Shown here: positions 17,242-26,583 of the stretch, piece after piece
How the letters are laid out: every line of letters begins with the position of its first letter
Position numbering within the stretch: position 1 is the first letter of the stretch
Assembly: GCA_002421605.1 (NCBI GenBank)
Contig: DISJ01000012.1
Coordinates: forward strand, 62,001-126,000
DNA: 64,000 nt
Reading direction: 5' to 3'
Origin: Rhodobacteraceae bacterium UBA6213
Lineage (GTDB): Bacteria; Pseudomonadota; Alphaproteobacteria; Rhodobacterales; Rhodobacteraceae
Translations under genes and position numbers: made by a program
The notes under the pieces: model-generated
Database searches by the model: none
Seen by the model: the letters and a program-made list of their open reading frames with translations, nothing else
What the model was told of the DNA's origin: nothing

Positions 17242-18243
17242 ATGCAACGACCGCAACAGGCAGCAAAACCGCACGATCGGCTGGCCGAAGCATTGGCCGA
17301 AGACATGAACGCGGTGAACCTGCTGATCCGAGAGCGTATGGCCAGCCAACATGCGCCGCGCATTCCCGAAGTGACCGCGCATCTGGTCGAGGCGGGGGGC
17401 AAACGACTGCGCCCGATGCTCACACTCGCTGCGGCGCGGCTTTGCGGGTACGAAGGCCCCTATCATCTGCATCTGGCCGCGACGGTTGAATTCATCCACA
17501 CCGCCACGCTTTTGCACGATGATGTGGTCGATGAAAGCCGTCAGCGCCGTGGCCGCCCGACCGCCAACCTGCTTTGGGACAACAAGTCGAGCGTGCTGGT
17601 CGGGGATTACCTTTTTGCCCGCTCGTTCCAGTTGATGACTGAAACCGGCAACATGCGCGTGCTCGACATTCTCGCCAATGCCTCGGCGGTGATCGCCGAG
17701 GGTGAAGTGCTGCAACTGACCGCAGCACAGGATTTGCGCACGTCGGTGGACACCTACCTGCAGGTGATCCGTGGCAAGACAGCGGCGCTTTTTTCTGCCG
17801 CGACCGAGGTGGGCGGAGTGATCGCTGGCGCAAGCACAGAGCAGATCAGCGCGCTGTTCACCTATGGCGACGCGCTTGGTGTGGCATTTCAGATGGTCGA
17901 TGACTATCTTGACTACGCAGGCGAAGCAGGCGTGATCGGCAAGAACACAGGCGACGATTTCCGCGAGCGCAAGCTGACGCTGCCGGTCATTTTGGCGGTG
18001 GCCAAGGCCGATGCGAACGAACGCGAGTTCTGGGCGCGGGTTATCGAGAAAGGCGTTCAACGCGAGGGCGATCTTGACCACGCGCTGGCGCTGATGGCGC
18101 GGCACGACACGCTTGCCGCCACCCGTGCCGAGGCGCAGCACTTCGCCAGCAAGGCACGCACAGCGCTTGCGGCATTGCCCGCACACCCCTTGCGCGAGAT
18201 GTTGGGCGATCTGGCCGACTACGTGGTCGCGCGCACGGCCTAA
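17242..18243 (+). CDS. Long-chain polyprenyl diphosphate synthase
   Basis: A 333-residue trans-prenyltransferase that extends allylic diphosphates with isopentenyl diphosphate, making the octa- to decaprenyl side chain of ubiquinone. The first Asp-rich motif is DDVVD (93-97) and the second lies in MVDDYLDYAG. The residue five before the first motif is small (Ala88), which in this family goes with long products. It is in the isoprenoid pathway together with the convergent ispE gene, whose stop overlaps its own by four bases. Confidence 0.92.
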   Translation: MQRPQQAAKPHDRLAEALAEDMNAVNLLIRERMASQHAPRIPEVTAHLVEAGGKRLRPMLTLAAARLCGYEGPYHLHLAATVEFIHTATLLHDDVVDESRQRRGRPTANLLWDNKSSVLVGDYLFARSFQLMTETGNMRVLDILANASAVIAEGEVLQLTAAQDLRTSVDTYLQVIRGKTAALFSAATEVGGVIAGASTEQISALFTYGDALGVAFQMVDDYLDYAGEAGVIGKNTGDDFRERKLTLPVILAVAKADANEREFWARVIEKGVQREGDLDHALALMARHDTLAATRAEAQHFASKARTALAALPAHPLREMLGDLADYVVARTA

Positions 18244-19076
18244 GCGGCAAGCGCGGTATCGCGCACCCACCAGGTCGGGCGCGCCGCAGTAATCGTGCGC
18301 GCCGCCGCTGCTGCGTGCAGCGGGTCTGCAAAAAGTCCAAAACAACTGGCACCCGACCCTGACATCCGCGCGATCAGACAGCCCGGTTGCGCCGCCAGCG
18401 CCGCCAATACTTGCCCGATCACTGGCGCAAGCTGCTGCGCCGGGGCCTCAAGGTCGTTGCGCTGCATTCTCAGAAACGTTGCCAATTCTGCAGCCGAGCC
18501 GCAGCGTGGCAGCGTATGTGGCATCGCGCGCCTACTCTTTTCGGCCAGCGCCCCAAAGACTGCCGCCGTGGCAAGCCCCACGCCGGGATTGGCCAGCACC
18601 AGCCACAGCGGCGGCAAGGGCGGTACTGGCGAAAGCAACTCGCCAATGCCCTGCACGCGCTGCGTGCATGGATTTAGGCAGACTGGCAAATCCGCGCCCA
18701 ATTGCGTCACCACGCGCGCTGCGGGCAAGGCCCGGCCCCATAGCCGCGCAAGGCCGCGCAAAGCCGCTGCGGCATCAGACGATCCGCCGCCCAGCCCCGC
18801 AGCCATCGGTAAATGCTTTTCCAGCGTGATCGCAGCACCGCCGCCGCCCAAGACCGCCGCAGCCCGCAGCACAAGATTGTCATTCCCTGCGGGCACCCCC
18901 GCCGCCAACGGCCCGTTGATCTCAAGGCGCAGGTCATCCAAGGGCGCAAACGTCAGACGGTCGCCAACCGCGGCAAAGACCACCAGCGAGTCGAGCAGAT
19001 GGTAACCATCGGCGCGCTGTCCGGTGATGTGCAGCGTCAGATTGACCTTGGCGGGGGCAGCTTCTTCAATTGCCAT
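18240..19076 (-). CDS. ispE: 4-diphosphocytidyl-2-C-methyl-D-erythritol kinase
   Basis: GHMP-family kinase (278 residues) that phosphorylates CDP-methylerythritol in the MEP isoprenoid pathway. Visible features are APAKVNLTLHITGQRADGYH at the N-terminus, the GHMP ATP-binding loop MAAGLGGGSSDAAAAL, and SGSGASCFGLF near the C-terminus. The ATG at 19076 was chosen because it places the AKVNL motif at residue 9; it overlaps the end of the upstream TPR gene by 11 bases. A longer frame upstream is the shadow of that gene. Confidence 0.95.
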   Translation of the reverse strand: MAIEEAAPAKVNLTLHITGQRADGYHLLDSLVVFAAVGDRLTFAPLDDLRLEINGPLAAGVPAGNDNLVLRAAAVLGGGGAAITLEKHLPMAAGLGGGSSDAAAALRGLARLWGRALPAARVVTQLGADLPVCLNPCTQRVQGIGELLSPVPPLPPLWLVLANPGVGLATAAVFGALAEKSRRAMPHTLPRCGSAAELATFLRMQRNDLEAPAQQLAPVIGQVLAALAAQPGCLIARMSGSGASCFGLFADPLHAAAAARTITAARPTWWVRDTALAA

Positions 19077-20790
19077 TTGCGGCGGTCGCGGCGTGCAAGG
19101 GCGACGCCCCCTCTTCGGCCAGCACCACATCCAGCCCGACCTCAAGCTTGCGACGGATGCGTTCCGCCTCGGCTTCGGTATCGGGTTCAAAGGACAGCGC
19201 GCGGCGCCACTGAAACTCGGCTTCGCGCACGCGCCCGACAGCCCAATAGACATCGCCCAGATGATCGTTGATCAGCGAGTCGACCGGCATCAGCAGGGTC
19301 GCCTTTTCCATCGGCGCCACGGCCTCTTCGTAACGGCCCAGCCGATAAAGCACCCAGCCAAGGCTATCCACGATCGCGCCATCTTCGGGTACGGCCGCCA
19401 CTGCGCGCTCGATCATCGCCAGCGCCTCGTCAAGGTTCTCGTTGCGATCGACATAAGAGTAACCGAGGTAGTTCAGCACCTGCGGCTGCTCGGGGTTAAG
19501 CGTGAGTGCTTGGCGAAAATCGGCCTCAGCACCCGCCCAGTTTTCGGCACGCTCGTTTGCCATGCCGCGCGCGTAATAAAGAAACCATTGCGCAGGTTGC
19601 GGCGCACCCAGCAGCGCCAGCGCCTTGTCATAAGACGCCGCCGCATCGCCAAATTGTTGCAGCCGCCGCTGCATGTCGCCCAGCGCGCTCCAAACCCCGG
19701 CAACATCGGGATACTCGCGCGCTAGCTCGGTCAGCGCCGCGACTGCCTCATCGCCACGATCAGCGGCAAACAGGGCTGCGGCGCGGCCCACCTCGGCGGC
19801 GTAATAGGCAGGGTCATCGCGCGAGATCTGGGCATAAACAGTGCTGGCAAGCGCGGGCTGCTTCAATGCCTCTAGCAACCCCGCCACAAGCATCACCGTA
19901 TCGGCTACGTCGGGGCGCATGTGATGTGACAGGCGTGCATAGCCAAGTGCGAAAATATCAGGCGTTTCGGCAGCAAGTGCTGCACCGACACTGCTGAACA
20001 CTTCTGCCAGCCCATCTCGCGCCGATTCGATCTGTGTGAAGCGCAGCGTCTCGCCTGCCTCGAGCCGCGCCCGCAAGGCAGCAAACTCGGGGTCTGGGTC
20101 GGGGCCGAAAATGGCCAGAATCATCTCCACCGCGTCGGCGTTGCGGTCTAGCTGGCTAAGCACCTGCAGTTGCGCGATGACCATGCGTCGCGTCGCTTGC
20201 AGCGGCCCCCCCACGGCGCCCGAAAAGATCGCATCGGCACCCTCAAAATCGCCCACGCTCGCAAGCGCCAGCGCCTTATGGTAAAGCCCGAAGGCCCCAA
20301 AGCTGTCATTCGCAATCAGCGCATCAAACCCTTCCAAGGCTGCGCTCATCTGCCCGCTGCCGACATATGCCCAAGACTGCATCAACCCGTCGAGCAGCGG
20401 CCCGGTGTTGGTGCCTGCAGCAACTAGCGCCTGCACGGCCGCATAATCGGCGCGTTCTGCGGCATCTGCCAGAAGCACCAGCGCAGCCATCTGGCTGCCG
20501 TCCGGGCCGGTCTGCATGGATTTCGCCAGCGGTAGCGCCGCCTCCATATCGCCCATCGCTACTTGCGAAAGCAGCGCATCCTCCTGCAAGAACAGGTTTT
20601 CAGGATCGGCATTCAGCGCCAGCAGCGAATATCTGGCAGCGGCCGCGAAATCGCCTGCGGATTCGGCCGCGCGCGCGGCAAGGAAAGGCCCGGCGAAATC
20701 GACGCTTGCTTGCGCAGCAGCGGAAAGCGGCGATGTGGCAAGGCAAAGCGCAAGCAGCGCGGGCAGGTAACGGGTGGCGGAACAGGGCAA
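19066..20790 (-). CDS. Exported tetratricopeptide-repeat protein
   Basis: A 574-residue protein with a signal peptide (about 1-27, ending SAAAQA) followed by many TPR-like helix pairs. The clearest are in the C-terminal half (WSALGDMQRRLQQFGDAAAS, QVLNYLGYSYVDRNENLDEA, DGAIVDSLGWVLYRLGRYEE). It is presumably a periplasmic scaffold. The likely start is TTG at 20790, supported by AGAGGAG seven bases upstream and by the signal peptide that follows at once. It lies between ETF-QO and ispE on the same strand and overlaps ispE by 11 bases. The partner proteins are unknown. Confidence 0.85.
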   Translation of the reverse strand: MPCSATRYLPALLALCLATSPLSAAAQASVDFAGPFLAARAAESAGDFAAAARYSLLALNADPENLFLQEDALLSQVAMGDMEAALPLAKSMQTGPDGSQMAALVLLADAAERADYAAVQALVAAGTNTGPLLDGLMQSWAYVGSGQMSAALEGFDALIANDSFGAFGLYHKALALASVGDFEGADAIFSGAVGGPLQATRRMVIAQLQVLSQLDRNADAVEMILAIFGPDPDPEFAALRARLEAGETLRFTQIESARDGLAEVFSSVGAALAAETPDIFALGYARLSHHMRPDVADTVMLVAGLLEALKQPALASTVYAQISRDDPAYYAAEVGRAAALFAADRGDEAVAALTELAREYPDVAGVWSALGDMQRRLQQFGDAAASYDKALALLGAPQPAQWFLYYARGMANERAENWAGAEADFRQALTLNPEQPQVLNYLGYSYVDRNENLDEALAMIERAVAAVPEDGAIVDSLGWVLYRLGRYEEAVAPMEKATLLMPVDSLINDHLGDVYWAVGRVREAEFQWRRALSFEPDTEAEAERIRRKLEVGLDVVLAEEGASPLHAATAANGN

Positions 20791-20886
20791 AATGCGGCTC
20801 CTCTAAGGCAAGAAGGCAAGCCTAGCGGCGGTGCGGCATCCGCGCAATGCACGGCGCGCGGCCAAGCCGCGCACATCGCGCAAGCG

Positions 20887-22533
20887 TTACATGTTCGGGT
20901 AGTTCGGCCCATCGCCCCCTTGTGGTGTTGTCCAAGTGATGTTCTCGCTCGGATCCTTGATGTCGCAGGTCTTGCAGTGCACGCAGTTCTGGAAATTGAT
21001 CTGGAAGCGCGGCCCGTCTTCGGCCTCGATCACCTCGTACACGCCCGCGGGGCAATAGCGCTGCGCTGGTTCTGCATAAGTCGGTAGGTTCACCTCGATC
21101 GGTATCGCAGGATCGCCCAGATGCAGATGGCAGGGTTGGCTTTCCTCGTGGTTTGTGCCCGAGAAGGCTACGTTGGTCAGCCGGTCAAAGCTCAGCTTGC
21201 CATCGGGCTTGGGGTATTCGATCTGCTCATAGTTGCCGGCCACGCCGGTCGTTGCCGCATCGTTCTTGCGATGCCGCACGGTGCCAAGCGGGTTCCAGCC
21301 AGTCAGGTTGGCCACCCACATGTCAATGCCGCCAAGCCCAAGGCCCGCCAGCATACCGAACTTGCCCCAGAGCGGCTTCATGTTGCGCGCGGGTTTAAGG
21401 TCGCGGGCCACCGGGCCGCTGCGCAGAGCGGCCTCGTAGGCCACAAGCTCGTCGCCCGCACGCCCTGCCGCAATCGCGTCTGCCACTGCCTCAGCCGCCT
21501 CGATGCCCGAAAGCATGGCGTTGTTGTTGCCCTTGATGCGCGGCACGTTCACAAGCCCCGCCGAACACCCCAAAAGCGCCCCACCGGGGAAAGTGACTTT
21601 GGGGATCGATTGCCAGCCACCCTCGCTGATCGCGCGCGCGCCATACGCCACCCGCTTGCCGCCCTCGAGCAAGTCGGCAATCATCGGATGGTGTTTCATC
21701 CGCTGGAATTCCATGTAGGGGTAAACCCACGGGTTTGCGTAGTTCAGGTGCACCACAAACCCGATGTAAATCTGATTATTTTCCGCGTGATAGATAAAGC
21801 CGCCGCCGCCTGCGTTGCCGCCCAGCGGCCAGCCCATCGTATGCGTGATGCGGCCCAACTGGTGTTTGGCCGGGTCAATCTCCCAGATCTCTTTCATGCC
21901 GAGGCCAAACTTTTGCGGTTCGTGCCCGGCAGACAGATCGTATTTTTCAATCGCTTGCTTGGCGAGGCTGCCGCGCACGCCTTCAGCCAGCAGCACATAT
22001 TTGCCGCGTAGTTCCATACCAGGCTCATAGCTGGCGCCGATGCTGCCGTCGGGCTCGCGGCCAAACTCGCCCGCTACCACGCCCGCAACGCGCTCGCCCT
22101 CCATCACCAGTTGGCTTGCCGCCATGCCAGGGAAAATCTCGACGCCCAGCGCCTCGGCCTCGCTTGCCATCCAGCGGCAGACATTGGCCATCGAGACAAT
22201 GTAGGTGCCGTGGTTCGACATCAGGGGTGGCAGCGTCCAGTTCGGAATGCGCATCTGGCCCGCAGGGCCAAGCAGCAGAAAATCGTCGCGCGTGACGCGG
22301 GTTTTCACCGGCGCGCCGCGCTCTGCCCAGTCGGGGATCAGCGCATCAAGCCCGATGGTGTCAAGCACCGCACCTGAAAGGATATGCGCGCCAACCTCGG
22401 AGCCTTTTTCCAGCACCACGACGCTAAGATCGCGGTCGATCTGCTTCAACCTGATTGCGGCAGAAAGGCCCGCGGCCCCCGCGCCTACAATTACCACGTC
22501 GTATTCCATCGACTCGCGTTCAATTTTCGTCAT
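20887..22533 (-). CDS. Electron transfer flavoprotein-ubiquinone oxidoreductase
   Basis: Passes electrons from reduced ETF (fed by acyl-CoA and other dehydrogenases) to ubiquinone at the inner membrane. It has 548 residues, full length for the family. The FAD-binding VIVGAGAAGLSAAIRL lies near residues 12-27. The C-terminal 4Fe-4S site is visible as YCPAG followed by NCVHCKTCDIKDPSE, giving four Cys ligands. The start at 22533 has GGAAGGAG before it. It fits functionally with the acyl-CoA dehydrogenase encoded at 28481-30172. Confidence 0.96.
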   Translation of the reverse strand: MTKIERESMEYDVVIVGAGAAGLSAAIRLKQIDRDLSVVVLEKGSEVGAHILSGAVLDTIGLDALIPDWAERGAPVKTRVTRDDFLLLGPAGQMRIPNWTLPPLMSNHGTYIVSMANVCRWMASEAEALGVEIFPGMAASQLVMEGERVAGVVAGEFGREPDGSIGASYEPGMELRGKYVLLAEGVRGSLAKQAIEKYDLSAGHEPQKFGLGMKEIWEIDPAKHQLGRITHTMGWPLGGNAGGGGFIYHAENNQIYIGFVVHLNYANPWVYPYMEFQRMKHHPMIADLLEGGKRVAYGARAISEGGWQSIPKVTFPGGALLGCSAGLVNVPRIKGNNNAMLSGIEAAEAVADAIAAGRAGDELVAYEAALRSGPVARDLKPARNMKPLWGKFGMLAGLGLGGIDMWVANLTGWNPLGTVRHRKNDAATTGVAGNYEQIEYPKPDGKLSFDRLTNVAFSGTNHEESQPCHLHLGDPAIPIEVNLPTYAEPAQRYCPAGVYEVIEAEDGPRFQINFQNCVHCKTCDIKDPSENITWTTPQGGDGPNYPNM

Positions 22534-22788
22534 GTTTGGCTCCTTCCGGCATGTCGTGCGGACTGCGCTTCTGGGCACTTGCCTAACTTACCTGACAGGG
22601 CCAAGCAATCACGACGAAGCGGGACTGCCGTGCAAAATCAGCGCAGCCAGAGGCTTTGATTGCCCTAGACAGACAGGATATCGCCGAGTCTTGGTAAAAA
22701 AAACGCCCGACTATTGACTTTTAGGGGGCTAAGCCGATTTACACTCGTGTTCGTCGTGTCAATTCAGTCACCCGCGAGCTTGGACTCC

Positions 22789-23259
22789 ATGGAAAAGATA
22801 CCAATGACCCGCGCCGGGTTCACCGCGCTGGACGATGAATTGAAAGTTCTCAGAACGGTGGATCGCCCCGCCGTGATCCGCGATATCGCGGAGGCGCGCA
22901 GCCATGGCGACCTTTCCGAAAACGCCGAATATCACGCCGCGCGCGAACGCCAGAGCTTTATCGAAGGCCGCATCCGCGAGCTGGAAAGCGTGATCGGCCG
23001 CGCCGAGGTGGTTGACCCCAGCCGCTTCACGGGCGCCATCAAGTTTGGTGCAACGGTGACGCTGGTCGATGAAGCCTCGAGCGAAGAGCATACCTACCAG
23101 ATCGTTGGCGAGGTCGAAGCCAATATCGAAAACGGCCTGCTCAACATTCGATCGCCACTGGCCCGCGCCCTGATCGGTCGGGACGAGGGCGACAGCGTCG
23201 AAGTGCGCACACCGGGCGGCGAAAAAAGTTACGAAATCCTCAACGTGCGCTTCGTCTGA
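22789..23259 (+). CDS. greA: Transcription elongation factor GreA
   Basis: Rescues backtracked RNA polymerase by stimulating cleavage of the nascent RNA. It has 156 residues: an N-terminal coiled coil with the acidic tip motif GDLSENAEYHAARE (about 43-56) and a C-terminal FKBP-like domain ending SYEILNVRFV. The start MEKIPMTRAGF matches the family's usual beginning; a second ATG five codons later is less likely. The next gene begins 10 bases after the stop. Confidence 0.96.
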   Translation: MEKIPMTRAGFTALDDELKVLRTVDRPAVIRDIAEARSHGDLSENAEYHAARERQSFIEGRIRELESVIGRAEVVDPSRFTGAIKFGATVTLVDEASSEEHTYQIVGEVEANIENGLLNIRSPLARALIGRDEGDSVEVRTPGGEKSYEILNVRFV

Positions 23260-23269
23260 GCGGGGCGAG

Positions 23270-24301
23270 ATGTCCGAACCCCGCCCCGACTCAAAACCAC
23301 AAAGCCCGGGCAATGCGTTGCGCCAAGTCGGTATGCCGCGCGAAAACCGCTTCAGTAACGCCGACGTTGTGGCATTGGTGCTGACGTTTCTTTGGCTTGG
23401 GCTGGTGGCATTGTTTTTTGCGCTGGCTGGCGGCAGTGGCGAGGGAAGCACCGGGGTTTTGCCGGTCATGATGACGCTGGTGGGCATTTTTCTGCCCGTC
23501 GCGATGATTTGGGTGGCGGCGATTACCGCGCGCACTGCCCGCGAAATGCGCGCCGAGGCGCAGCGGTTGCAGCAGACCATCGACACTATGCGGCAAGGCT
23601 GGCAGGCCAGTCAGGCAGCGCTGGCGCGCCCGTTTGAACGGCGGCTAGAGGAAATTGCCGCGTCGGCGCGGCAAACCGAAACTGCCGTTGCAACCTTCAC
23701 CTCGCGTCGTGACGGGCAGGCGGTGCAAGCTTCGGCCGACCACAAGGCGGCGTTGATAGCACCGCGTCAGAATCCGGCCGAAGATGAACCGACGCTGGCG
23801 CTTGGCACCCCGGCCGAACAGATCGCAGCGCCGGTCACGGTATCCGATTTCATCCGCGCGCTGAACTTTCCCGACAGCAGCGAAGATGCCGATGGCTTTC
23901 GTGCGCTGCGCCGCGCGCTTGAAGAACGCGGCATGGCCAAGCTAATCCGCTCGGCACAGGATGTGCTGACGCTCCTGTCACAAGACGGCATCTACATGGA
24001 CGATCTGAAACCCGATCGCGCCCGCGCCGAAGTTTGGCGGCGTTTTGCGCGTGGCGAACGCGGGCGCGAAGTGGCGGCACTTGGCGGCGTGCGTGATCGT
24101 TCCAGCTTGGCGCTGACCTCGGGGCGGATGCGCGCCGACACTATTTTTCGCGATGCCGCACACCACTTCCTGCGCCAGTTCGACAAGACGTTTACAGAGT
24201 TCGAGCAAAACGCGACCGACTCTGAGGTGGCCGATCTAGCCGAAACCCGCACCGCGCGCGCCTTCATGCTGCTTGGCCGTGTGACCGGTACCTTCGACTG
24301 A
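23270..24301 (+). CDS. Membrane protein of unknown function downstream of greA
   Basis: A 343-residue protein. Two hydrophobic segments (about 27-52 and 60-85) are followed by a long, mostly helical cytoplasmic part starting with a coiled-coil-like stretch (MRAEAQRLQQTIDTMRQGWQ, about 90-110). The C-terminal region (about 180-343) looks compact and conserved, with IYMDDLKPDRARAEVWRRFA. I do not recognise a named domain. Its 10-base spacing after greA suggests co-transcription. It converges on the GNAT gene across nine bases. Confidence 0.75.
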   Translation: MSEPRPDSKPQSPGNALRQVGMPRENRFSNADVVALVLTFLWLGLVALFFALAGGSGEGSTGVLPVMMTLVGIFLPVAMIWVAAITARTAREMRAEAQRLQQTIDTMRQGWQASQAALARPFERRLEEIAASARQTETAVATFTSRRDGQAVQASADHKAALIAPRQNPAEDEPTLALGTPAEQIAAPVTVSDFIRALNFPDSSEDADGFRALRRALEERGMAKLIRSAQDVLTLLSQDGIYMDDLKPDRARAEVWRRFARGERGREVAALGGVRDRSSLALTSGRMRADTIFRDAAHHFLRQFDKTFTEFEQNATDSEVADLAETRTARAFMLLGRVTGTFD

Positions 24302-24309
24302 GCCTTGGC

Positions 24310-24894
24310 TCAAAGTTCGCGCACCATCACCCAGAAGCCGCCGAAATCGAACAGCCAGCGTGTCAGCTTGCTACCGCGGTGGGCGCGCACGCGAAAACCC
24401 AGCCGTTCATAAAGCGCGCGCGCGCGCAGATTTTCCTCGACCACATCTAGGCGCACGGCCCTATGACCGCGAGCCTCGGCCTCTAGGCACAACGCTTCAA
24501 GCAGGGCCGCGCCGATACCCTTGCCTCGCGTCTCGGGGCGTACGGCAAGCCCATCGACCACAAAGTTCTGCTCGGCCACATCACGCGCCAGAATGTGCAG
24601 GCACGCCGCGCGCCATAACCCGCCTGCGCGCCCATATACCGCCTGCAACTCGGCCAGCCCGCCACCGACAAAACTGCCGTAGGCGGTGCGAAACCCGGCA
24701 AGCCCAAGCACCTTGCCCGCGTCGTCGCGCGCCAAAAGCGCATGGGTAGGGTCAAGCACCTGTTCAATGTAGCCAAGCGCCTTGGTCTCGGGGCCCATCA
24801 CACGGGCAAGCTTTGAGCCAAAGGCAAGCCAGTAGAGCGCTGCCGCCGCGCGCCTGTCGGCGGGCGAAAGGCTGCGCGAATACTCGATCTTCAC
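24310..24894 (-). CDS. GNAT-family N-acetyltransferase
   Basis: A 194-residue acetyltransferase. The acetyl-CoA-binding motif is VRPETRGKGIGAALLEALC, followed by VRLDVVEENLRARALYERLG, the usual C-terminal pattern. The start is GTG at 24894, overlapping the mobA stop as GTGA; the 70 codons upstream in this frame are the shadow of mobA. The substrate cannot be told from sequence. Its coupling to mobA might be coincidental compaction or a functional tie. Confidence 0.85.
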   Translation of the reverse strand: MKIEYSRSLSPADRRAAAALYWLAFGSKLARVMGPETKALGYIEQVLDPTHALLARDDAGKVLGLAGFRTAYGSFVGGGLAELQAVYGRAGGLWRAACLHILARDVAEQNFVVDGLAVRPETRGKGIGAALLEALCLEAEARGHRAVRLDVVEENLRARALYERLGFRVRAHRGSKLTRWLFDFGGFWVMVREL

Positions 24895-25472
24895 CGCGCG
24901 CCCTCGGCCAGCAACGCCTCGGCCGCAGCAAGATCCGCCGCAGTATTGATGTTGAAAAACGGATCGGGCGGCGAAAACTCGATCCGCTCGGCCCCTGCCA
25001 TCGCCGCACGCATTCGCCGCTCGCCCCCGGCGAAATCGGCAGCCAACTGCGCGCGCGCCGCCACTGGCCAAAGCGCCACGCTTGGATGGTCGCGCCCTGC
25101 ACATGCGGCAAAGGCGCCGCCCGGCGCTGCGGCCAACCGCGCTACAAGATCGGTGGGCAGAAATGGCGTATCAACAGCAACCACCAGCAACCGCCGCGCG
25201 CCAAGCCCTTGCGCCCACGCAAGCCCCTCCAGCACCCCCGCAAGCGGGCCTTGGCCCGAATGGCCGGCCGCGTCTGCCAGAACCGGCAAGCCTAACCCGC
25301 CAAACCGCGTCGGATCGCCGTTGGCCGATAGCGCCAGCGCTCCCACCTGCGGCGCAAGGCGTTCGACCAGATGTGCTACAAGCGGGCGCCCCGCCAACAT
25401 CAGCATCGCCTTATCGACGCCGCCCATGCGGCTGCCCTGCCCGCCTGCCAGTATCAGCCCCACAATTTCCAC
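24891..25472 (-). CDS. mobA: Molybdenum cofactor guanylyltransferase
   Basis: Joins GTP-derived GMP to molybdopterin to make the bis-MGD/MGD cofactor. It has 193 residues with the nucleotidyltransferase signature LILAGGQGSRMGGVDKAML near the N-terminus, then DTPFLP and NINTAADLAAAE at the C-terminus. The start is GTG at 25472 with an AGGAG ribosome-binding site eight bases upstream; an upstream in-frame start would add 23 residues unlike the family. It is divergent from azlC, with 74 bases between. Confidence 0.92.
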   Translation of the reverse strand: MEIVGLILAGGQGSRMGGVDKAMLMLAGRPLVAHLVERLAPQVGALALSANGDPTRFGGLGLPVLADAAGHSGQGPLAGVLEGLAWAQGLGARRLLVVAVDTPFLPTDLVARLAAAPGGAFAACAGRDHPSVALWPVAARAQLAADFAGGERRMRAAMAGAERIEFSPPDPFFNINTAADLAAAEALLAEGAR

Positions 25473-25546
25473 CGCCGCGCTCCTGCTTGCATGTCTGTCA
25501 CACCTTGCAATATGACTGGCCGAACCGCGCCCGAAAGCCAAGCCCT

Positions 25547-26257
25547 ATGCCAAAATCTTCAGTCTCCGCCGCCTATTGGGCAGGCTTTCGCCACGGATTG
25601 CCATTTTTGCTGGTTATCATTCCCTTCGGGCTGATGTTTGGCATCGCAGGAACCGAGGCGGGCTTCAACCTAGCAGAAGTGCTTGGTTTTTCGGTGCTGG
25701 TGATCGCTGGCGCCTCGCAATTCGCGGCCGTGCAGTTGATGTCTGACAACGCGCCGGTGGTGATGGTTTTGGCAACCTCGCTGGCGGTCAATCTGCGCAT
25801 GGCGATGTATTCTGCCTCGCTTGCCCCGCATCTGGGCGGCGCACCGACATGGCAAAAGGCGCTGGCCGCCTATTTCATGGTCGATCAAACCTACGCGATG
25901 GCGATGCTGGAATATGAACGCCACCCAAAACAAAGCACGGCCGAAAAGATTGCCTATTACGCGGGCGTCTGCACCCCGATCTGCCCGCAATGGTATTTCT
26001 CGACCCTGATCGGCGCCACGGTGGGGCAGGCCATTCCGCCCGAGTTCGCACTCGATTTTGCGGTGCCGATCACGTTTCTGGCGATGCTGGCACCGATGCT
26101 GCGCACCCTCGCGCATGTCGCTGCGGCCAGCGTGTCGATCCTATTGGCACTGCTGCTGGCGTTCCTGCCGGGCGGCGTCGGGCTGCTGATCGCGGCGGCG
26201 GCGGCAATGTTTACCGGCGCGCAGGTCGAGCTTTGGCAGCACAGGAGGCGGTTATGA
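25547..26257 (+). CDS. azlC: AzlC-family branched-chain amino acid exporter, large subunit
   Basis: A 236-residue inner-membrane protein and the large subunit of an AzlCD/YgaZH-type exporter of branched-chain amino acids. Conserved parts include FRHGLPFLLVIIPFGLMFG near the N-terminus, GASQFAAVQLM (about 60-70) and AYFMVDQTYA (about 105-114). The start at 25547 gives the normal family length; the longer upstream frame is the shadow of mobA. It overlaps azlD by four bases (ATGA), as usual for this pair. Confidence 0.92.
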   Translation: MPKSSVSAAYWAGFRHGLPFLLVIIPFGLMFGIAGTEAGFNLAEVLGFSVLVIAGASQFAAVQLMSDNAPVVMVLATSLAVNLRMAMYSASLAPHLGGAPTWQKALAAYFMVDQTYAMAMLEYERHPKQSTAEKIAYYAGVCTPICPQWYFSTLIGATVGQAIPPEFALDFAVPITFLAMLAPMLRTLAHVAAASVSILLALLLAFLPGGVGLLIAAAAAMFTGAQVELWQHRRRL

Positions 26258-26583
26258 ACTATTCCACCACAACCATCTGGGTGGTAATTATTGGCCTCGG
26301 GGTCGGAACCTTTCTGCTGCGCTTTTCATTTCTTGGGACGATTGGCAACCGGCCTTTGCCCGAATGGGTGCTTCGCTATCTGCGCTACACACCGGTCGCG
26401 GTGCTTCCGGGGCTGGTGGCGCCGCTGGTCATCTGGCCGGCCGCTACTGGCGGTGTTTTTGATCTCGCGCGTTTTCTGGCGGCGCTGGCGACCGTCGGTT
26501 TTGGCATCATCACGCGCAACAACCTCGCCGGAATCGTAGGCGGGCTGGCCGTGCTGTATCTGGCGTTGTTCGGCCTTGGCTAG
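26254..26583 (+). CDS. azlD: AzlD-family branched-chain amino acid exporter, small subunit
   Basis: A 109-residue protein with four hydrophobic segments. The AzlD signature TFLLRFSFL lies in the first segment and LRYTPVAVLPGLVAPLV in the second. It forms the exporter with AzlC. The start overlaps the azlC stop and follows an AGGAGG ribosome-binding site inside azlC, so the two are translationally coupled. Its last four bases overlap the convergent lipoprotein gene. Confidence 0.92.
   Translation: MNYSTTTIWVVIIGLGVGTFLLRFSFLGTIGNRPLPEWVLRYLRYTPVAVLPGLVAPLVIWPAATGGVFDLARFLAALATVGFGIITRNNLAGIVGGLAVLYLALFGLG

Noticed and set aside
18240..19253. Extended ispE frame with 59 more N-terminal residues
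   Set aside because: The extension lies inside the TPR gene and lacks family similarity; the ATG at 19076 puts the AKVNL motif at the correct position.
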